The notes: a model not told the origin generated them from the letters alone. Positions 8,581-16,458 are shown, counted from the first letter of the stretch. The stretch: DNA of 17,208 nucleotides from an uncultured Chromatiaceae bacterium (GCA_946482615.1 CAMLSF010000081.1:1-17208), one strand, 5' to 3'. Translations and numbers: made by a program.

Positions 8581-8599
8581 TGTTTTAATTGGGTTAAAC
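8581..8599 (+). promoter_or_regulatory. ArcA-like direct repeat in the gltA leader
   Basis: GTTTTA (8582-8587) and GTTAAA (8593-8598) are spaced 11 bases start to start, the helical-turn spacing of the GTTAA-type direct repeats bound by ArcA. The site lies between the candidate gltA -10 and the start codon, where binding would repress. ArcA control of gltA and sdh is established in E. coli; its presence here is inferred from two imperfect half-sites. Confidence 0.35.
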
Positions 8600-8612
8600 C
8601 TTCATCGCACCT

Positions 8613-8643
8613 ATTCTAACGTCAAGTGCAGCCTAAAAGTCAA
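8613..8643 (-). promoter_or_regulatory. Candidate sigma-70 promoter of gltA
   Basis: On the minus strand TTGACT (8643-8638) and TAGAAT (8618-8613) are good -35 and -10 hexamers, but the spacer is 19 bases, longer than the ideal 17. A second TTGAC (8625-8621) lies between them, so a regulator half-site or shifted -35 is possible. Start of transcription would be near 8606. Confidence 0.4.
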
Positions 8644-8752
8644 TTTTAATGCGCGATTGGATAATAAGTATTCGACTCTGGTCGTATTGTCATCAAAGAC
8701 GAATGCTGTAGTCTCCAATACGCAGAAATTCGATAACCAAATCAAACATAAA

Positions 8753-8781
8753 TTGTAATCCGAAGTGGTGAATTATATACT
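8753..8781 (+). promoter_or_regulatory. Candidate sigma-70 promoter of sdhCDAB
   Basis: TTGTAA (8753-8758) and TATACT (8776-8781) are separated by exactly 17 bases. Transcription would begin near 8788, leaving an untranslated leader of about 150 bases before the sdhC GTG at 8937. Confidence 0.5.
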
Positions 8782-8799
8782 GTCGCGGGTTTTAAACCT

Positions 8800-8834
8800 G
8801 TTCAGCGTTTGATAGATAAAAAAATAGGCTGAAC
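8800..8834 (+). other. Hairpin in the sdh leader
   Basis: GTTCAGC (8800-8806) is the exact reverse complement of GCTGAAC (8828-8834), with a 21-base A-rich loop. There is no T-run after it, so it is not a terminator. AGGCT (8826-8830) could instead pair with AGCCT (8848-8852), so alternative folds are possible. Confidence 0.35.
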
Positions 8835-8867
8835 CACACTTAGCTGTAGCCTGTATATCCATTGGGC

Positions 8868-8888
8868 GTTGACTGATTATTCAGCAAC
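8868..8888 (+). other. Second hairpin in the sdh leader
   Basis: GTTG-A-CTGA and TCAGCAAC form an eight-pair stem with one bulged A and a TTAT loop. It ends 48 bases before the sdhC start codon and would be a natural place for translational control. Confidence 0.35.
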
Positions 8889-8936
8889 AAATAATGACAA
8901 CAAAGCTCTATAAAGAGCGTCGATGGGCAAGAAACT

Positions 8937-9314
8937 GTGAAAAAGCAAAGACCTGTAAATCTAGACCTTACAACAATATCTTTTCCTGCTCCTGCGTTAG
9001 CGTCGATCCTGCACCGCGTAACTGGCGTAGCCATGTTTTTCGCTCTGGTGTTTGTGATCTGGGCTTGGGCAGTGTCTTTGTCTTCTGCGGAAGGCTTTGA
9101 ACAAGTGAAACTGGTATTACAATCCTTCATCGCCAAGTTTATCGCCTGGGGTACTATCACAGTATTGCTCTATCACATGTTAGGTGGCATCCGTCATCTG
9201 ATTATGGACATGGGCCACTGGGAAGAACTGAAGTCCGGTAACACCAGCGCAGTAGTGACTATCGCACTGTGGATTGTATTAGCTGTTTTAGCAGGAGTTT
9301 GGTTATGGTTCTGA
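8937..9314 (+). CDS. sdhC: Succinate dehydrogenase cytochrome b556 subunit SdhC
   Basis: One of the two membrane anchors of complex II. It has 125 residues with three hydrophobic segments (about 29-48, 66-86 and 105-124). The N terminus KKQRPVNLDL matches E. coli SdhC from its fifth residue. Heme b ligand His80 (E. coli His84) is in LLYHMLGGIRH, and Ser23 and Arg27 in SILHRV correspond to the E. coli quinone-site residues Ser27 and Arg31. The start is GTG at 8937: in frame there is a stop at 8895-8897 and no ATG between. No good ribosome binding site stands before it; a five-codon ATG frame (8923-8940) with AAGAG upstream ends on the GTG, which may couple initiation. Its 3' end overlaps sdhD by ten bases. 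Confidence 0.95.
   Translation: MKKQRPVNLDLTTISFPAPALASILHRVTGVAMFFALVFVIWAWAVSLSSAEGFEQVKLVLQSFIAKFIAWGTITVLLYHMLGGIRHLIMDMGHWEELKSGNTSAVVTIALWIVLAVLAGVWLWF
9293..9297 (+). promoter_or_regulatory. Ribosome binding site deciding the sdhD start
   Basis: AGGAG lies seven bases before ATG 9305 and inside the end of sdhC. It favours 9305 over an in-frame ATG at 9269, which would add 12 unrelated residues. Confidence 0.8.
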
Positions 9315-9652
9315 ATCAAGCCAGTTTAAAGCGTGACGGTGTCCAGGACTACGTCTCGTTACGTGCCACAGCTGTTATTCTGACGCTGTACACTCTGTTT
9401 ATTCTGGGATTTTTTCTGGTTACTCCTGAAGTAACCTACGATGTCTGGAAAGCATTGTTTTCCAGTCTGCTGATGAAAGCTTTCACTTTATTAGCCTTAG
9501 CTTGTATCGCAGTTCACACCAAAATTGGTCTGTGGCAGGTATTAACTGACTACGTCAAAAACGCAGCTTTGCGTGGCGTTTTACAGTTCCTGTTATACAC
9601 CCTTGCTTTTGGTTATCTGGCTGTGGGTCTCTTTGTTCTGTGGGGTGTTTAA
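9305..9652 (+). CDS. sdhD: Succinate dehydrogenase membrane anchor subunit SdhD
   Basis: The second membrane anchor of complex II, 115 residues, the same length as E. coli SdhD. Three hydrophobic segments lie at about 21-40, 58-78 and 90-113. His71 in CIAVHTKIG matches the E. coli heme b ligand, and Asp82-Tyr83 in LTDYV match the quinone-site tyrosine region. ATG 9305 is chosen because of the AGGAG seven bases upstream and the full-length match; the longer frame from 9269 is rejected. It overlaps sdhC by ten bases and its TAA abuts the sdhA GTG, so sdhC-D-A are probably translationally coupled for one-to-one subunit supply. Confidence 0.95.
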   Translation: MVLNQASLKRDGVQDYVSLRATAVILTLYTLFILGFFLVTPEVTYDVWKALFSSLLMKAFTLLALACIAVHTKIGLWQVLTDYVKNAALRGVLQFLLYTLAFGYLAVGLFVLWGV

Positions 9653-11425
9653 GTGAATATTCCAGTACGCGAATTTGATGCCGTCGTAATAGGCGCAGGT
9701 GGTGCAGGTATGCGCGCCGCTCTGCAAATTACTGAATCAGGTTTAACCTGTGCTTTGTTATCCAAAGTGTTCCCAACCCGTTCTCATACTGTATCTGCGC
9801 AAGGTGGTATCACTGTTGCGTTAGGTAACTCTCATCCGGACAACTGGGAATGGCACATGTTTGATACCGTCAAAGGTTCCGATTACATCGGTGACCAGGA
9901 CGCTATTGAATACATGTGTAAAACTGGCCCTGAAGCCATTACTGAACTGGAAAACATGGGTTTACCTTTCTCTCGTTTTGAGAACGGCCGTGTGTATCAG
10001 CGTCCTTTTGGTGGTCAGTCGAAAAACTTTGGTGGCGAACAGGCCGCCCGTACCGCAGCTGCTGCAGACCGTACAGGTCATGCTTTATTGCACCTGCTGT
10101 ATCAGCAAAACGTAAAAAACAAAACTCAGGTCTTCTCTGAGTGGTATGCACTGGATCTGGTGAAAAACCAGGATGGCGCAGTGGTAGGTTGTACTGCCAT
10201 TGACATCGAAACCGGTGAAATTGTTTACTTCAAATCCCGCGCTGTAGTACTGGCGACTGGCGGTGCAGGCCGTATCTTCGCCTCTACCACAAACGCTCAC
10301 ATCAATACCGGTGATGGTGTAGGTATGGCGCTGCGTGCCGGTGTACCACTGCAGGATATGGAAATGTGGCAATTCCACCCGACAGGTATTGCAGGTGCCG
10401 GTGTTCTGGTGACTGAAGGTTGTCGTGGTGAAGGTGGTTACTTATTAAATAAAGACGGCGAGCGTTTCATGGAGCGTTATGCACCAAACGCTAAAGACTT
10501 AGCGGGTCGTGACGTTGTAGCCCGTTCTATGATGACTGAAATCCGTGAAGGCCGTGGTTGTGATGGTCCATGGGGCCCACATATCAAACTGAAACTGGAT
10601 CACTTAGGTGAAGAAGTTTTAGAAAGCCGCTTACCTGGTATTTGTGAGTTGTCCCGTACTTTCGCTCACGTAGACCCGGTGAAAGAGCCTATCCCTGTGA
10701 TCCCAACCTGTCACTATATGATGGGTGGTATTCCAACCAACGTCCATGGTCAGGTCATTCATCCAAAACCTGATGGTACTGAGTCTGTAGTTCCTGGCTT
10801 ATTTGCCTGCGGTGAAATCGCTTGTGTGTCTGTACACGGCGCTAACCGCTTAGGTGGTAACTCCTTGTTAGACTTGGTGGTATTTGGTCGTGCTACAGGT
10901 TTACACCTGGGTGAAGCTCTGGCAGCTACCACTGAATACCGTGCCGCTTCTGATTCTGATCTGCAGGCTGCTTTAGCCCGTACTCAGCGCTGGGAAGACA
11001 GCAAACCAGGTCAGGGTGAAGATCCGGCTCAAATCAAAAAAGATTTACAGCAATGTATGCAACTGAACTTCTCGGTATTCCGTGAAGGTGCTGCTATGGC
11101 TGAAGGTTTAGCTCAGTTAAAAGAAATCCGTGAACGTCTGAAATATGCACGTCTGGATGACAAGAGCTCAGACTTCAATACCATGCGTATTGAATGTTTA
11201 GAACTGGACAACCTGATGGAAACCGCGTTTTCAACTGCAGTTGCAGCCAACTACAGAACTGAAAGCCGTGGTGCCCACGCTCGTTTTGACTTCCCGGACC
11301 GTGACGACGAAAACTGGTTATGCCATAGCGTCTACACGCCAGATACTGAATCAATGTTTAAGCGTAAAGTGAACATGGAACCTAAGTTCCGTGACGCTTT
11401 CCCGCCTAAAGCACGTACGTACTAA
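9653..11425 (+). CDS. sdhA: Succinate dehydrogenase flavoprotein subunit SdhA
   Basis: The catalytic subunit of complex II, oxidising succinate to fumarate with covalently bound FAD on the cytoplasmic face. It has 590 residues (E. coli 588). The dinucleotide motif GAGGAG is at 14-19; FAD attaches to His45 in [11 protein letters not shown]. Active-site residues fall at the same numbers as in E. coli: His242 (FHPTG), Arg286 (AGRDVV), His354 (TCHYMMGG) and Arg399 (HGANRLGG). The start is GTG, immediately after the sdhD stop, with a GGGGTG stretch 9642-9647 as the possible ribosome binding site. sdhB follows after 12 bases. Codon use is strongly biased (CGT, GGT, GAA), as expected for an abundant enzyme. 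Confidence 0.98.
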   Translation: MNIPVREFDAVVIGAGGAGMRAALQITESGLTCALLSKVFPTRSHTVSAQGGITVALGNSHPDNWEWHMFDTVKGSDYIGDQDAIEYMCKTGPEAITELENMGLPFSRFENGRVYQRPFGGQSKNFGGEQAARTAAAADRTGHALLHLLYQQNVKNKTQVFSEWYALDLVKNQDGAVVGCTAIDIETGEIVYFKSRAVVLATGGAGRIFASTTNAHINTGDGVGMALRAGVPLQDMEMWQFHPTGIAGAGVLVTEGCRGEGGYLLNKDGERFMERYAPNAKDLAGRDVVARSMMTEIREGRGCDGPWGPHIKLKLDHLGEEVLESRLPGICELSRTFAHVDPVKEPIPVIPTCHYMMGGIPTNVHGQVIHPKPDGTESVVPGLFACGEIACVSVHGANRLGGNSLLDLVVFGRATGLHLGEALAATTEYRAASDSDLQAALARTQRWEDSKPGQGEDPAQIKKDLQQCMQLNFSVFREGAAMAEGLAQLKEIRERLKYARLDDKSSDFNTMRIECLELDNLMETAFSTAVAANYRTESRGAHARFDFPDRDDENWLCHSVYTPDTESMFKRKVNMEPKFRDAFPPKARTY

Positions 11426-11437
11426 GAGGGATGCAGA

Positions 11438-12157
11438 ATGAAGAAGTTAGTATTCTCTGTCTATCGTTACAACCCTGACGTTGATACAGCACCACGTATG
11501 CAGGACTACATTCTGGATAATCCGGAAGGTCGTGACATGATGGTGTTGGACGCCCTGTTGAAATTAAAAGAGCAAGACCCCACTTTATCTTTCCGTCGCA
11601 GCTGCCGTGAAGGCGTTTGTGGTTCAGATGGTCTGAACATGAACGGTAAAAATGGTCTGGCTTGTATCACGCCATTGTCTGCCTTAGGTAAAGGCAAAGG
11701 TGGCAAGCTGGTGATCCGTCCATTACCAGGTTTACCTGTAGTGCGTGACTTAGTCGTCGATATGACTCAGTTCTACACTCAGTATGAAAAGGTGAAGCCT
11801 TACCTGATCAATGACGAATTGCCACCTGCTGGTGAATACCTGCAGACACCTGAAGAACGTGAAAAGTTAGACGGCCTGTACGAATGTATTTTATGTGCCT
11901 GTTGTTCAACTTCTTGTCCTTCCTTCTGGTGGAATCCGGATAAATTTATCGGACCAGCTGGTTTATTACACGCTTACCGCTTCTTAGCCGACAGCCGTGA
12001 TACTGCCACTGAACAGCGTTTAAACGATTTAGATGATGCATTCAGCGTGTTCCGCTGCCATGGCATCATGAACTGTGTCAACGTATGTCCAAAAGGTTTG
12101 AACCCGACCAAAGCCATAGGTCAGATCAAATCTATGCTGTTAAACCGGGCGCTTTAA
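11438..12157 (+). CDS. sdhB: Succinate dehydrogenase iron-sulfur subunit SdhB
   Basis: Carries electrons from SdhA flavin to ubiquinone through three clusters. It has 239 residues (E. coli 238). The [2Fe-2S] ligands are Cys56, Cys61, Asp64 and Cys76, keeping the aspartate seen in E. coli in place of a fourth cysteine. The [4Fe-4S] ligands are Cys150, Cys153, Cys156 and Cys217; the [3Fe-4S] ligands are Cys160, Cys207 and Cys213. SFWW (162-165) contains the quinone-site tryptophan. AGAGGG lies seven bases before the ATG. The stop codon TAA (12155-12157) sits in the loop of a GC-rich hairpin at 12147-12163. Confidence 0.97.
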   Translation: MKKLVFSVYRYNPDVDTAPRMQDYILDNPEGRDMMVLDALLKLKEQDPTLSFRRSCREGVCGSDGLNMNGKNGLACITPLSALGKGKGGKLVIRPLPGLPVVRDLVVDMTQFYTQYEKVKPYLINDELPPAGEYLQTPEEREKLDGLYECILCACCSTSCPSFWWNPDKFIGPAGLLHAYRFLADSRDTATEQRLNDLDDAFSVFRCHGIMNCVNVCPKGLNPTKAIGQIKSMLLNRAL

Positions 12158-12163
12158 GCGCCC
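12147..12163 (+). other. Hairpin enclosing the sdhB stop codon
   Basis: GGGCGC and GCGCCC enclose TTTAA, so the sdhB stop is in the loop. It is followed by TTTGTC, too few T residues for a strong terminator. It could stabilise the sdhCDAB 3' end or act with the hairpin at 12201-12226. Confidence 0.5.
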
Positions 12164-12188
12164 TTTGTCAGAGCTAAAAGGCGCTGAT

Positions 12189-12197
12189 TGGTATAAA
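12189..12197 (+). promoter_or_regulatory. Possible extended -10 promoter for sucA
   Basis: TGG followed by TATAAA (12192-12197) fits an extended -10 (TGnTATAAT). TTGTCA at 12165-12170 is a good -35 sequence, but its 21-base spacer is too long. A transcript from here would start near 12204, within the left arm of the next hairpin. Confidence 0.35.
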
Positions 12198-12200
12198 ATG

Positions 12201-12230
12201 AAGCGCGCCCAAAACCTGGGGCGCTTTTTG
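12201..12230 (+). terminator. Intrinsic terminator between sdhB and sucA
   Basis: AAGCGC-G-CCC (12201-12210) pairs with GGGGCGCTT (12218-12226) around a seven-base loop, with one bulged G, followed by TTTTTG (the T-run includes the stem end). It has the form of a rho-independent terminator, probably partial, since sucAB usually also receive transcripts from the sdh promoter. Confidence 0.65.
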
Positions 12231-12267
12231 CTAATTTTTTCCAGGTGCTTCGAATAAGGGAAACTAA

Positions 12268-15075
12268 ATGCACGAAGGTGTAATGAAGGCGTGGTTAGAG
12301 TCTTCTCATTTAGGCGGTGGCAACATGGCCTATGTCGATGAACTCTATGAATCCTACCTAGCTGAACCGACCAGCGTCAGTGATGAATGGCGTGAATTTT
12401 TTGCCAGTCTGCCAAAAATTGACGGCGTAGAACTCGAATCCCGTCACAGCGACATTCGCCAGCAGTTCGCTGAACTCGCCAAAAACAAACACCGTGAAGT
12501 TATTACGGTGAACGCAGGTGGTTCGGATCAGCGTCAGGTGAAAGTTCTGCAATTGATCAATGCCTTCCGTTTCCGTGGTCATCAGCATGCTAATCTCGAC
12601 CCGTTGAACCTGTGGAAGCAGCCTCGTGTACGTGATCTGGAATTGTCCTATCATGACCTGACTCAGGCAGATTTTGATACCGAATTTAATGTCGGCTCTT
12701 TTGCTGGTGGCGAAACCAGTATGAAGTTAGGCGACTTATACAAAGCACTGGAGTCCACTTACTGTGGTTCTATAGGTGCTGAGTATATGCACATAGTGTC
12801 GACGGATGAAAAACGTTGGATCCAACAACGTTTAGAAGGCCAACAGGCTTCACGTGCGCTCGGCAAAGAAGAAAAAACCAAACTGTTACAAGGCTTAGTG
12901 GCTGCAGACGGCCTGGAAAAATATCTGGCTTCTAAATTCCCGGGCGCCAAGCGTTTCGGTCTAGAAGGCGGTGACGCCATGATCCCTATGCTCAAAGCCA
13001 TGATCCACCGTGCCGGCGAACAGGGCGCGAAAGACTGTATCATTGGTATGGCGCACCGTGGTCGTTTAAATACCTTAATCAACGTCTTGGGTAAAAACCC
13101 AAGCAAGTTGTTTGACGAGTTTGCCGGTAAATACGAAGTGGTGGGTGCCGGTGACGTGAAATATCACATGGGTTTCTCGTCTGATTTTGAAACCAAAGGT
13201 GGCAATGTTCACCTGGCGTTGGCGTTTAACCCATCGCACTTAGAAATTGTGAACCCTGTGGTAATGGGGTCAGTGCGTGCCCGTTTAGATCGTCGTGGCA
13301 GCACAGATGGTACTTTAGCTCTGCCTATCACTATTCACGGTGACTCTGCATTCGCAGGTCAGGGTGTAGTGGCTGAAACCTTTAACATCTCTCAGACCCG
13401 TGCCTTTAAAGTGGGTGGCTCTATCCGTCTGGTCATTAACAACCAGGTGGGTTTCACTACCTCTAACCCGGAAGACACCCGGTCTACGCCATACTGTACT
13501 GACATCGCCAAGATGGTTCAGGCGCCAATTTTCCACGTCAACGGTGATGATCCAGAAGCGGTGATTTTTGTGGCTCAGCTGGCAGTAGACTACCGCAACA
13601 CTTTCAAACGTGATGTGGTGATTGATCTGGTTTGTTACCGTCGTAACGGTCACAACGAAGCAGACGAGCCAAATGCAACTCAGCCGCTGATGTACCAGAA
13701 AATCAAAAAGCACCCAACACCCCGTGAGTTATATGCTCAGAAGCTGATTGCTGAAGGTGTGGTCACAGCAGAACAAGTGCAACAGATGGTCGACAGCTAC
13801 CGTGACGCTTTAGATAAAGGCGATTGCGTGGTGGAAGAATGGCGTCCTATGACTGAAATTGCAGTGGACTGGACTCCTTATTTAGGTCACGACTGGACTG
13901 CGGCTTACGATGCCAGCATGCCTGTTGCTGAGCTGGTGGCTCTGGGTGAAAAGGCCATCATAGTGCCGGAAACTCATGCGCTGCAGCGTCAGGTCGGTAA
14001 AGTCTATGAAGACCGCGCTCTGATGCTCAAAGGCGAGAAAAAGATCGACTGGGGTTTTGCTGAAATTCTGGCTTATGCTTCTATCGTTGGTGCCGGAAAC
14101 CGCATCCGTATTGTTGGTCAGGATTCAGGCCGTGGTACTTTCTTCCACCGCCATGCTGTACTGCACAACCAAAACGATGCAACAACTTATACACCACTGG
14201 AACATATCAGTGACTCACAAGGTCCATTCCAGGTCTATGACTCGGCCTTGTCTGAAGAAGCTGTATTGGCGTTTGAATACGGTTATGCCACAGCTGAGCC
14301 TCGCGCTTTAGTGATTTGGGAAGGCCAGTTTGGTGACTTCGCCAACGGCGCTCAGGTGGTGATTGACCAGTTCTTAAGCTCTGGCGAACAGAAGTGGGGC
14401 CGTTTATGTGGTCTGACACTGTTATTGCCTCATGGTTATGAAGGTCAGGGCCCTGAGCACTCTTCAGCCCGTTTAGAGCGTTTCCTGCAACTTTGTGCTG
14501 ATCACAATATGCAGGTTGTGGTGCCTACAACTCCGGCTCAGGTTTATGCGATGATCCGCCGTCAGATGGTGCGTCCAATGCGTCGTCCTCTGATTGTAAT
14601 GTCACCTAAGTCGTTGTTACGTCACCCGTTAGCCACTTCTTCCTTAGAAGAAATCGCTTCCGGTGTATTCCATAACGCCATTGGTGAGATTGACCCAATC
14701 AAGCCTGCTGATGTGAAACGTGTGGTGATGTGTAGCGGTAAAGTCTACTACGATCTGTTGGAAGAACGCCGTAAACGTAATATCACTGACATAGCTATAG
14801 TCCGTATTGAGCAGCTGTATCCGTTCCCGGCGGAGGAAATGGCGGCCATCATGAAAGACTACCAGCATGTCAAAGATTTTGTCTGGTGTCAGGAAGAACC
14901 TCAAAACCAGGGCGCCTGGTACTGCAGCCAACACCATTTCTGGTCTTCCATACCAGCAACTGGAAAGCTGACGTACGCTGGCCGTGAAGCGTCGTCTTCC
15001 CCTGCAGTAGGTTACTTGTCTGTGCACAACAAACAGCAACAGGCTTTAGTCAACGCAGCTTTAACTATTGCTTAA
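12268..15075 (+). CDS. sucA: 2-oxoglutarate dehydrogenase E1 component SucA
   Basis: The thiamine-diphosphate enzyme that decarboxylates 2-oxoglutarate and passes the succinyl group to the lipoyl arm of SucB. It has 935 residues (E. coli 933). The N-terminal segment (about 1-45, with KAWLESSHL and a LYESYL helix) is the part that binds E2. The ThDP domain contains His263 in GMAHRGRLN, and the ThDP/magnesium motif runs from HGD (357-359) to NN (391-392). The second transketolase-like domain has GQDSGRGTF from about residue 617. AAGGG lies seven bases before ATG 12268. Together with sucB and the lipoamide dehydrogenase encoded elsewhere it makes the 2-oxoglutarate dehydrogenase complex. A hairpin terminator precedes it, so its expression may be partly uncoupled from sdh. 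Confidence 0.98.
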   Translation: MHEGVMKAWLESSHLGGGNMAYVDELYESYLAEPTSVSDEWREFFASLPKIDGVELESRHSDIRQQFAELAKNKHREVITVNAGGSDQRQVKVLQLINAFRFRGHQHANLDPLNLWKQPRVRDLELSYHDLTQADFDTEFNVGSFAGGETSMKLGDLYKALESTYCGSIGAEYMHIVSTDEKRWIQQRLEGQQASRALGKEEKTKLLQGLVAADGLEKYLASKFPGAKRFGLEGGDAMIPMLKAMIHRAGEQGAKDCIIGMAHRGRLNTLINVLGKNPSKLFDEFAGKYEVVGAGDVKYHMGFSSDFETKGGNVHLALAFNPSHLEIVNPVVMGSVRARLDRRGSTDGTLALPITIHGDSAFAGQGVVAETFNISQTRAFKVGGSIRLVINNQVGFTTSNPEDTRSTPYCTDIAKMVQAPIFHVNGDDPEAVIFVAQLAVDYRNTFKRDVVIDLVCYRRNGHNEADEPNATQPLMYQKIKKHPTPRELYAQKLIAEGVVTAEQVQQMVDSYRDALDKGDCVVEEWRPMTEIAVDWTPYLGHDWTAAYDASMPVAELVALGEKAIIVPETHALQRQVGKVYEDRALMLKGEKKIDWGFAEILAYASIVGAGNRIRIVGQDSGRGTFFHRHAVLHNQNDATTYTPLEHISDSQGPFQVYDSALSEEAVLAFEYGYATAEPRALVIWEGQFGDFANGAQVVIDQFLSSGEQKWGRLCGLTLLLPHGYEGQGPEHSSARLERFLQLCADHNMQVVVPTTPAQVYAMIRRQMVRPMRRPLIVMSPKSLLRHPLATSSLEEIASGVFHNAIGEIDPIKPADVKRVVMCSGKVYYDLLEERRKRNITDIAIVRIEQLYPFPAEEMAAIMKDYQHVKDFVWCQEEPQNQGAWYCSQHHFWSSIPATGKLTYAGREASSSPAVGYLSVHNKQQQALVNAALTIA

Positions 15076-15081
15076 TAATTT

Positions 15082-15101
15082 GGCGCAGCATGAGCTGCGC
15101 C
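15082..15101 (+). other. Perfect hairpin after sucA
   Basis: GGCGCAGC and GCTGCGCC form an eight-pair perfect stem with an ATGA loop, six bases after the sucA stop. Only GCTTTG follows, so termination would be weak; it could protect the sucA 3' end or be a processing border. Confidence 0.5.
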
Positions 15102-15113
15102 GCTTTGTATTCA

Positions 15114-15140
15114 GTCAGTGCTGCCGCAAGGCGCTCTGAC
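15114..15140 (+). other. Second hairpin in the sucA-sucB gap, with GCAA loop
   Basis: GTCAG-T-GC-T-GCC pairs with GGC-GC-T-CTGAC around a GCAA tetraloop, a stable GNRA type. There is one mismatch and one bulge. TTTAGTTTAA follows, a poor T-run. Confidence 0.4.
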
Positions 15141-15191
15141 TTTAGTTTAAGTAACGATTCAGAACCCAATTTTTAAAAAAAAGGTGACAAA

Positions 15192-16382
15192 GTGGAAATT
15201 AAAGTCCCGGTACTACCAGAATCAGTTGCAGACGCAACAATCGCCACCTGGCATGTAAAAACAGGTGAAGCCGTTAGCCGTGATCAAGTCCTGGTTGACA
15301 TTGAAACCGATAAAGTTGTACTTGAAGTTGTGGCTCAGGCCGATGGCGTGATGGGCGAAATCGTTCACGCTGAAGGTGCAACTGTAAACGCAGAACAAGT
15401 TATTGGTCATATGACTGCAGGTGGCGCTCCAGCCGCTGCACCAGCGGCTAAAGCTGAAGCTGCTCCGGCCGCTGCGGCTCCTGCTGCAGAATCAGATGAG
15501 GTGTTAACGCCATCTGTTCGCCGCCTGATCGCTGAAAAAGGCTTAGACGCTGCCAAGATCCAGGGCTCTGGTAAAAATGGCCGTGTGACTAAAGAAGACG
15601 TAGAGAAGTTCTTAGCCGGTGCTCCTGCTGCTCCGGCTAAAGCGGCTGCTGCTGTTGCTGCTCCTGCGCCGGTACAAGGTGATCGTTCACAGAAACGTGT
15701 GCCTATGACACGTTTACGTAAAACTATTGCCAACCGTCTGCTGGAAGCGAAAAACTCCACTGCTATGTTAACTACCTTCAACGAAGTGAACATGAAGCCA
15801 ATCATGGATCTGCGTAAGCAGTACCAGGACGTGTTCGAGAAGAAACACGGCATCCGTTTAGGTTTTATGTCTTTCTACGTCAAAGCTGTGACAGAAGCGC
15901 TGAAACGTTTCCCTGAAGTCAACGCAGCAATCGATGGCGATGATATCGTGTACCACAACTTCTTTGACGTCAGCATCGCTGTGTCTACGCCTCGTGGTCT
16001 GGTGACTCCAGTTCTGCGTGACTGTGACAAAATGAACCTGGCTGAAATCGAAAAAGCCATCAAAGATTTAGCCATCAAAGGCCGTGACGGTAAACTGTCT
16101 ATGGACGACCTGACTGGCGGTAACTTCACTATCACTAACGGTGGTGTGTTCGGTTCTCTGATGTCTACTCCAATCATCAACCCGCCACAATCCGCTATCC
16201 TGGGCATGCACAAAATCCAGGACCGCGTTATGGTGGTAGACGGTAAGATGGAAATTCTGCCAATGATGTACTTAGCGTTGTCCTACGACCACCGTATCAT
16301 CGATGGTAAAGAGTCAGTCGGCTTCCTGGTCACTATCAAAGAATTGCTGGAAGATCCAACCCGTATTCTGCTGGATATCTAA
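15192..16382 (+). CDS. sucB: 2-oxoglutarate dehydrogenase E2, dihydrolipoyl succinyltransferase SucB
   Basis: The core of the 2-oxoglutarate dehydrogenase complex, transferring succinyl from lipoamide to CoA. It has 396 residues (E. coli 405). Domain order: lipoyl domain 1-77 with the lipoylated Lys41 in IETDKVVLE; an Ala/Pro-rich linker about 78-101; E3-binding domain about 104-141; a second Ala/Pro linker about 142-162; catalytic domain from about 168 with the HRxxDG motif at 367-372 (His367, Asp371). The linkers are shorter and more alanine-rich than in E. coli. The start is GTG at 15192, with AAGGTG at 15181-15186 as the binding site. A 116-base gap with two hairpins separates it from sucA, and a full terminator follows. 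Confidence 0.97.
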   Translation: MEIKVPVLPESVADATIATWHVKTGEAVSRDQVLVDIETDKVVLEVVAQADGVMGEIVHAEGATVNAEQVIGHMTAGGAPAAAPAAKAEAAPAAAAPAAESDEVLTPSVRRLIAEKGLDAAKIQGSGKNGRVTKEDVEKFLAGAPAAPAKAAAAVAAPAPVQGDRSQKRVPMTRLRKTIANRLLEAKNSTAMLTTFNEVNMKPIMDLRKQYQDVFEKKHGIRLGFMSFYVKAVTEALKRFPEVNAAIDGDDIVYHNFFDVSIAVSTPRGLVTPVLRDCDKMNLAEIEKAIKDLAIKGRDGKLSMDDLTGGNFTITNGGVFGSLMSTPIINPPQSAILGMHKIQDRVMVVDGKMEILPMMYLALSYDHRIIDGKESVGFLVTIKELLEDPTRILLDI

Positions 16383-16400
16383 TATCTGGAAAAAGTAACT

Positions 16401-16435
16401 AAAAATGCTGTTGTTTTCGGGCAACAGCATTTTTT
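16401..16435 (+). terminator. Intrinsic terminator after sucB
   Basis: AAAAATGCTGTTG (16401-16413) is the exact reverse complement of CAACAGCATTTTT (16422-16434). The eight-base loop is followed by a run of T residues. This is a strong rho-independent terminator, and the A-run on the left makes it potentially bidirectional. Confidence 0.9.
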
Positions 16436-16452
16436 ATCAGACTGATTGGCAC

Positions 16453-16458
16453 TATAAT
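16453..16458 (+). promoter_or_regulatory. Consensus -10 box of a candidate sucC promoter
   Basis: A perfect TATAAT, 18 bases after the sucB terminator and 71 bases before sucC. The discriminator that follows is GC-rich (ACGCGCCG), a feature of promoters sensitive to ppGpp. The -35 position at 17-base spacing is only the terminator T-run (16430-16435), so it would be weak or activator-dependent. Confidence 0.55.

Larger units (their letters stand above)
8567..8936. other. Divergent control region between gltA and sdhC
   Basis: A 370-base non-coding stretch. From left to right it holds the gltA ribosome binding site, an ArcA-like direct repeat, a candidate leftward gltA promoter, an A/T-rich middle, a candidate rightward sdh promoter near 8753-8781, and a roughly 150-base sdh leader with at least two possible hairpins. 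Open frames that cross it show no family resemblance and are read as chance. Confidence 0.85.

Noticed and set aside
8528..8758. 76-codon plus-strand frame across the gltA start and promoter
   Set aside because: It overlaps the gltA 5' end and its control elements, has no ribosome binding site and no recognisable protein features.
8869..8897. TTGACT as -35 of a second sdh promoter
   Set aside because: The hexamer 17 bases downstream is TAATGA, a poor -10; the same bases fit better as part of a hairpin stem.
8909..8914. TATAAA as an sdh -10 box
   Set aside because: No -35 at proper spacing, and the start of transcription would fall on the AAGAG and mini-frame, leaving almost no leader.
9269..9304. 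Longer sdhD start at ATG 9269
   Set aside because: It lies deep in sdhC, adds residues absent from the family, and ignores the AGGAG seven bases before ATG 9305.
12759..13106. 115-codon frame antisense to sucA
   Set aside because: It mirrors the strongly conserved SucA ThDP domain and has no support of its own.
15420..15485. GCT/GCA/CCG-rich repeat-like tract in sucB
   Set aside because: It encodes the flexible Ala/Pro linker normal for E2 proteins; it is not a separate DNA repeat element.
15407..15853. 148-codon open frame antisense to sucB
   Set aside because: It is an Ala/Pro-linker mirror of sucB, with no start context or family resemblance; high codon bias of sucB explains the open antisense frame.
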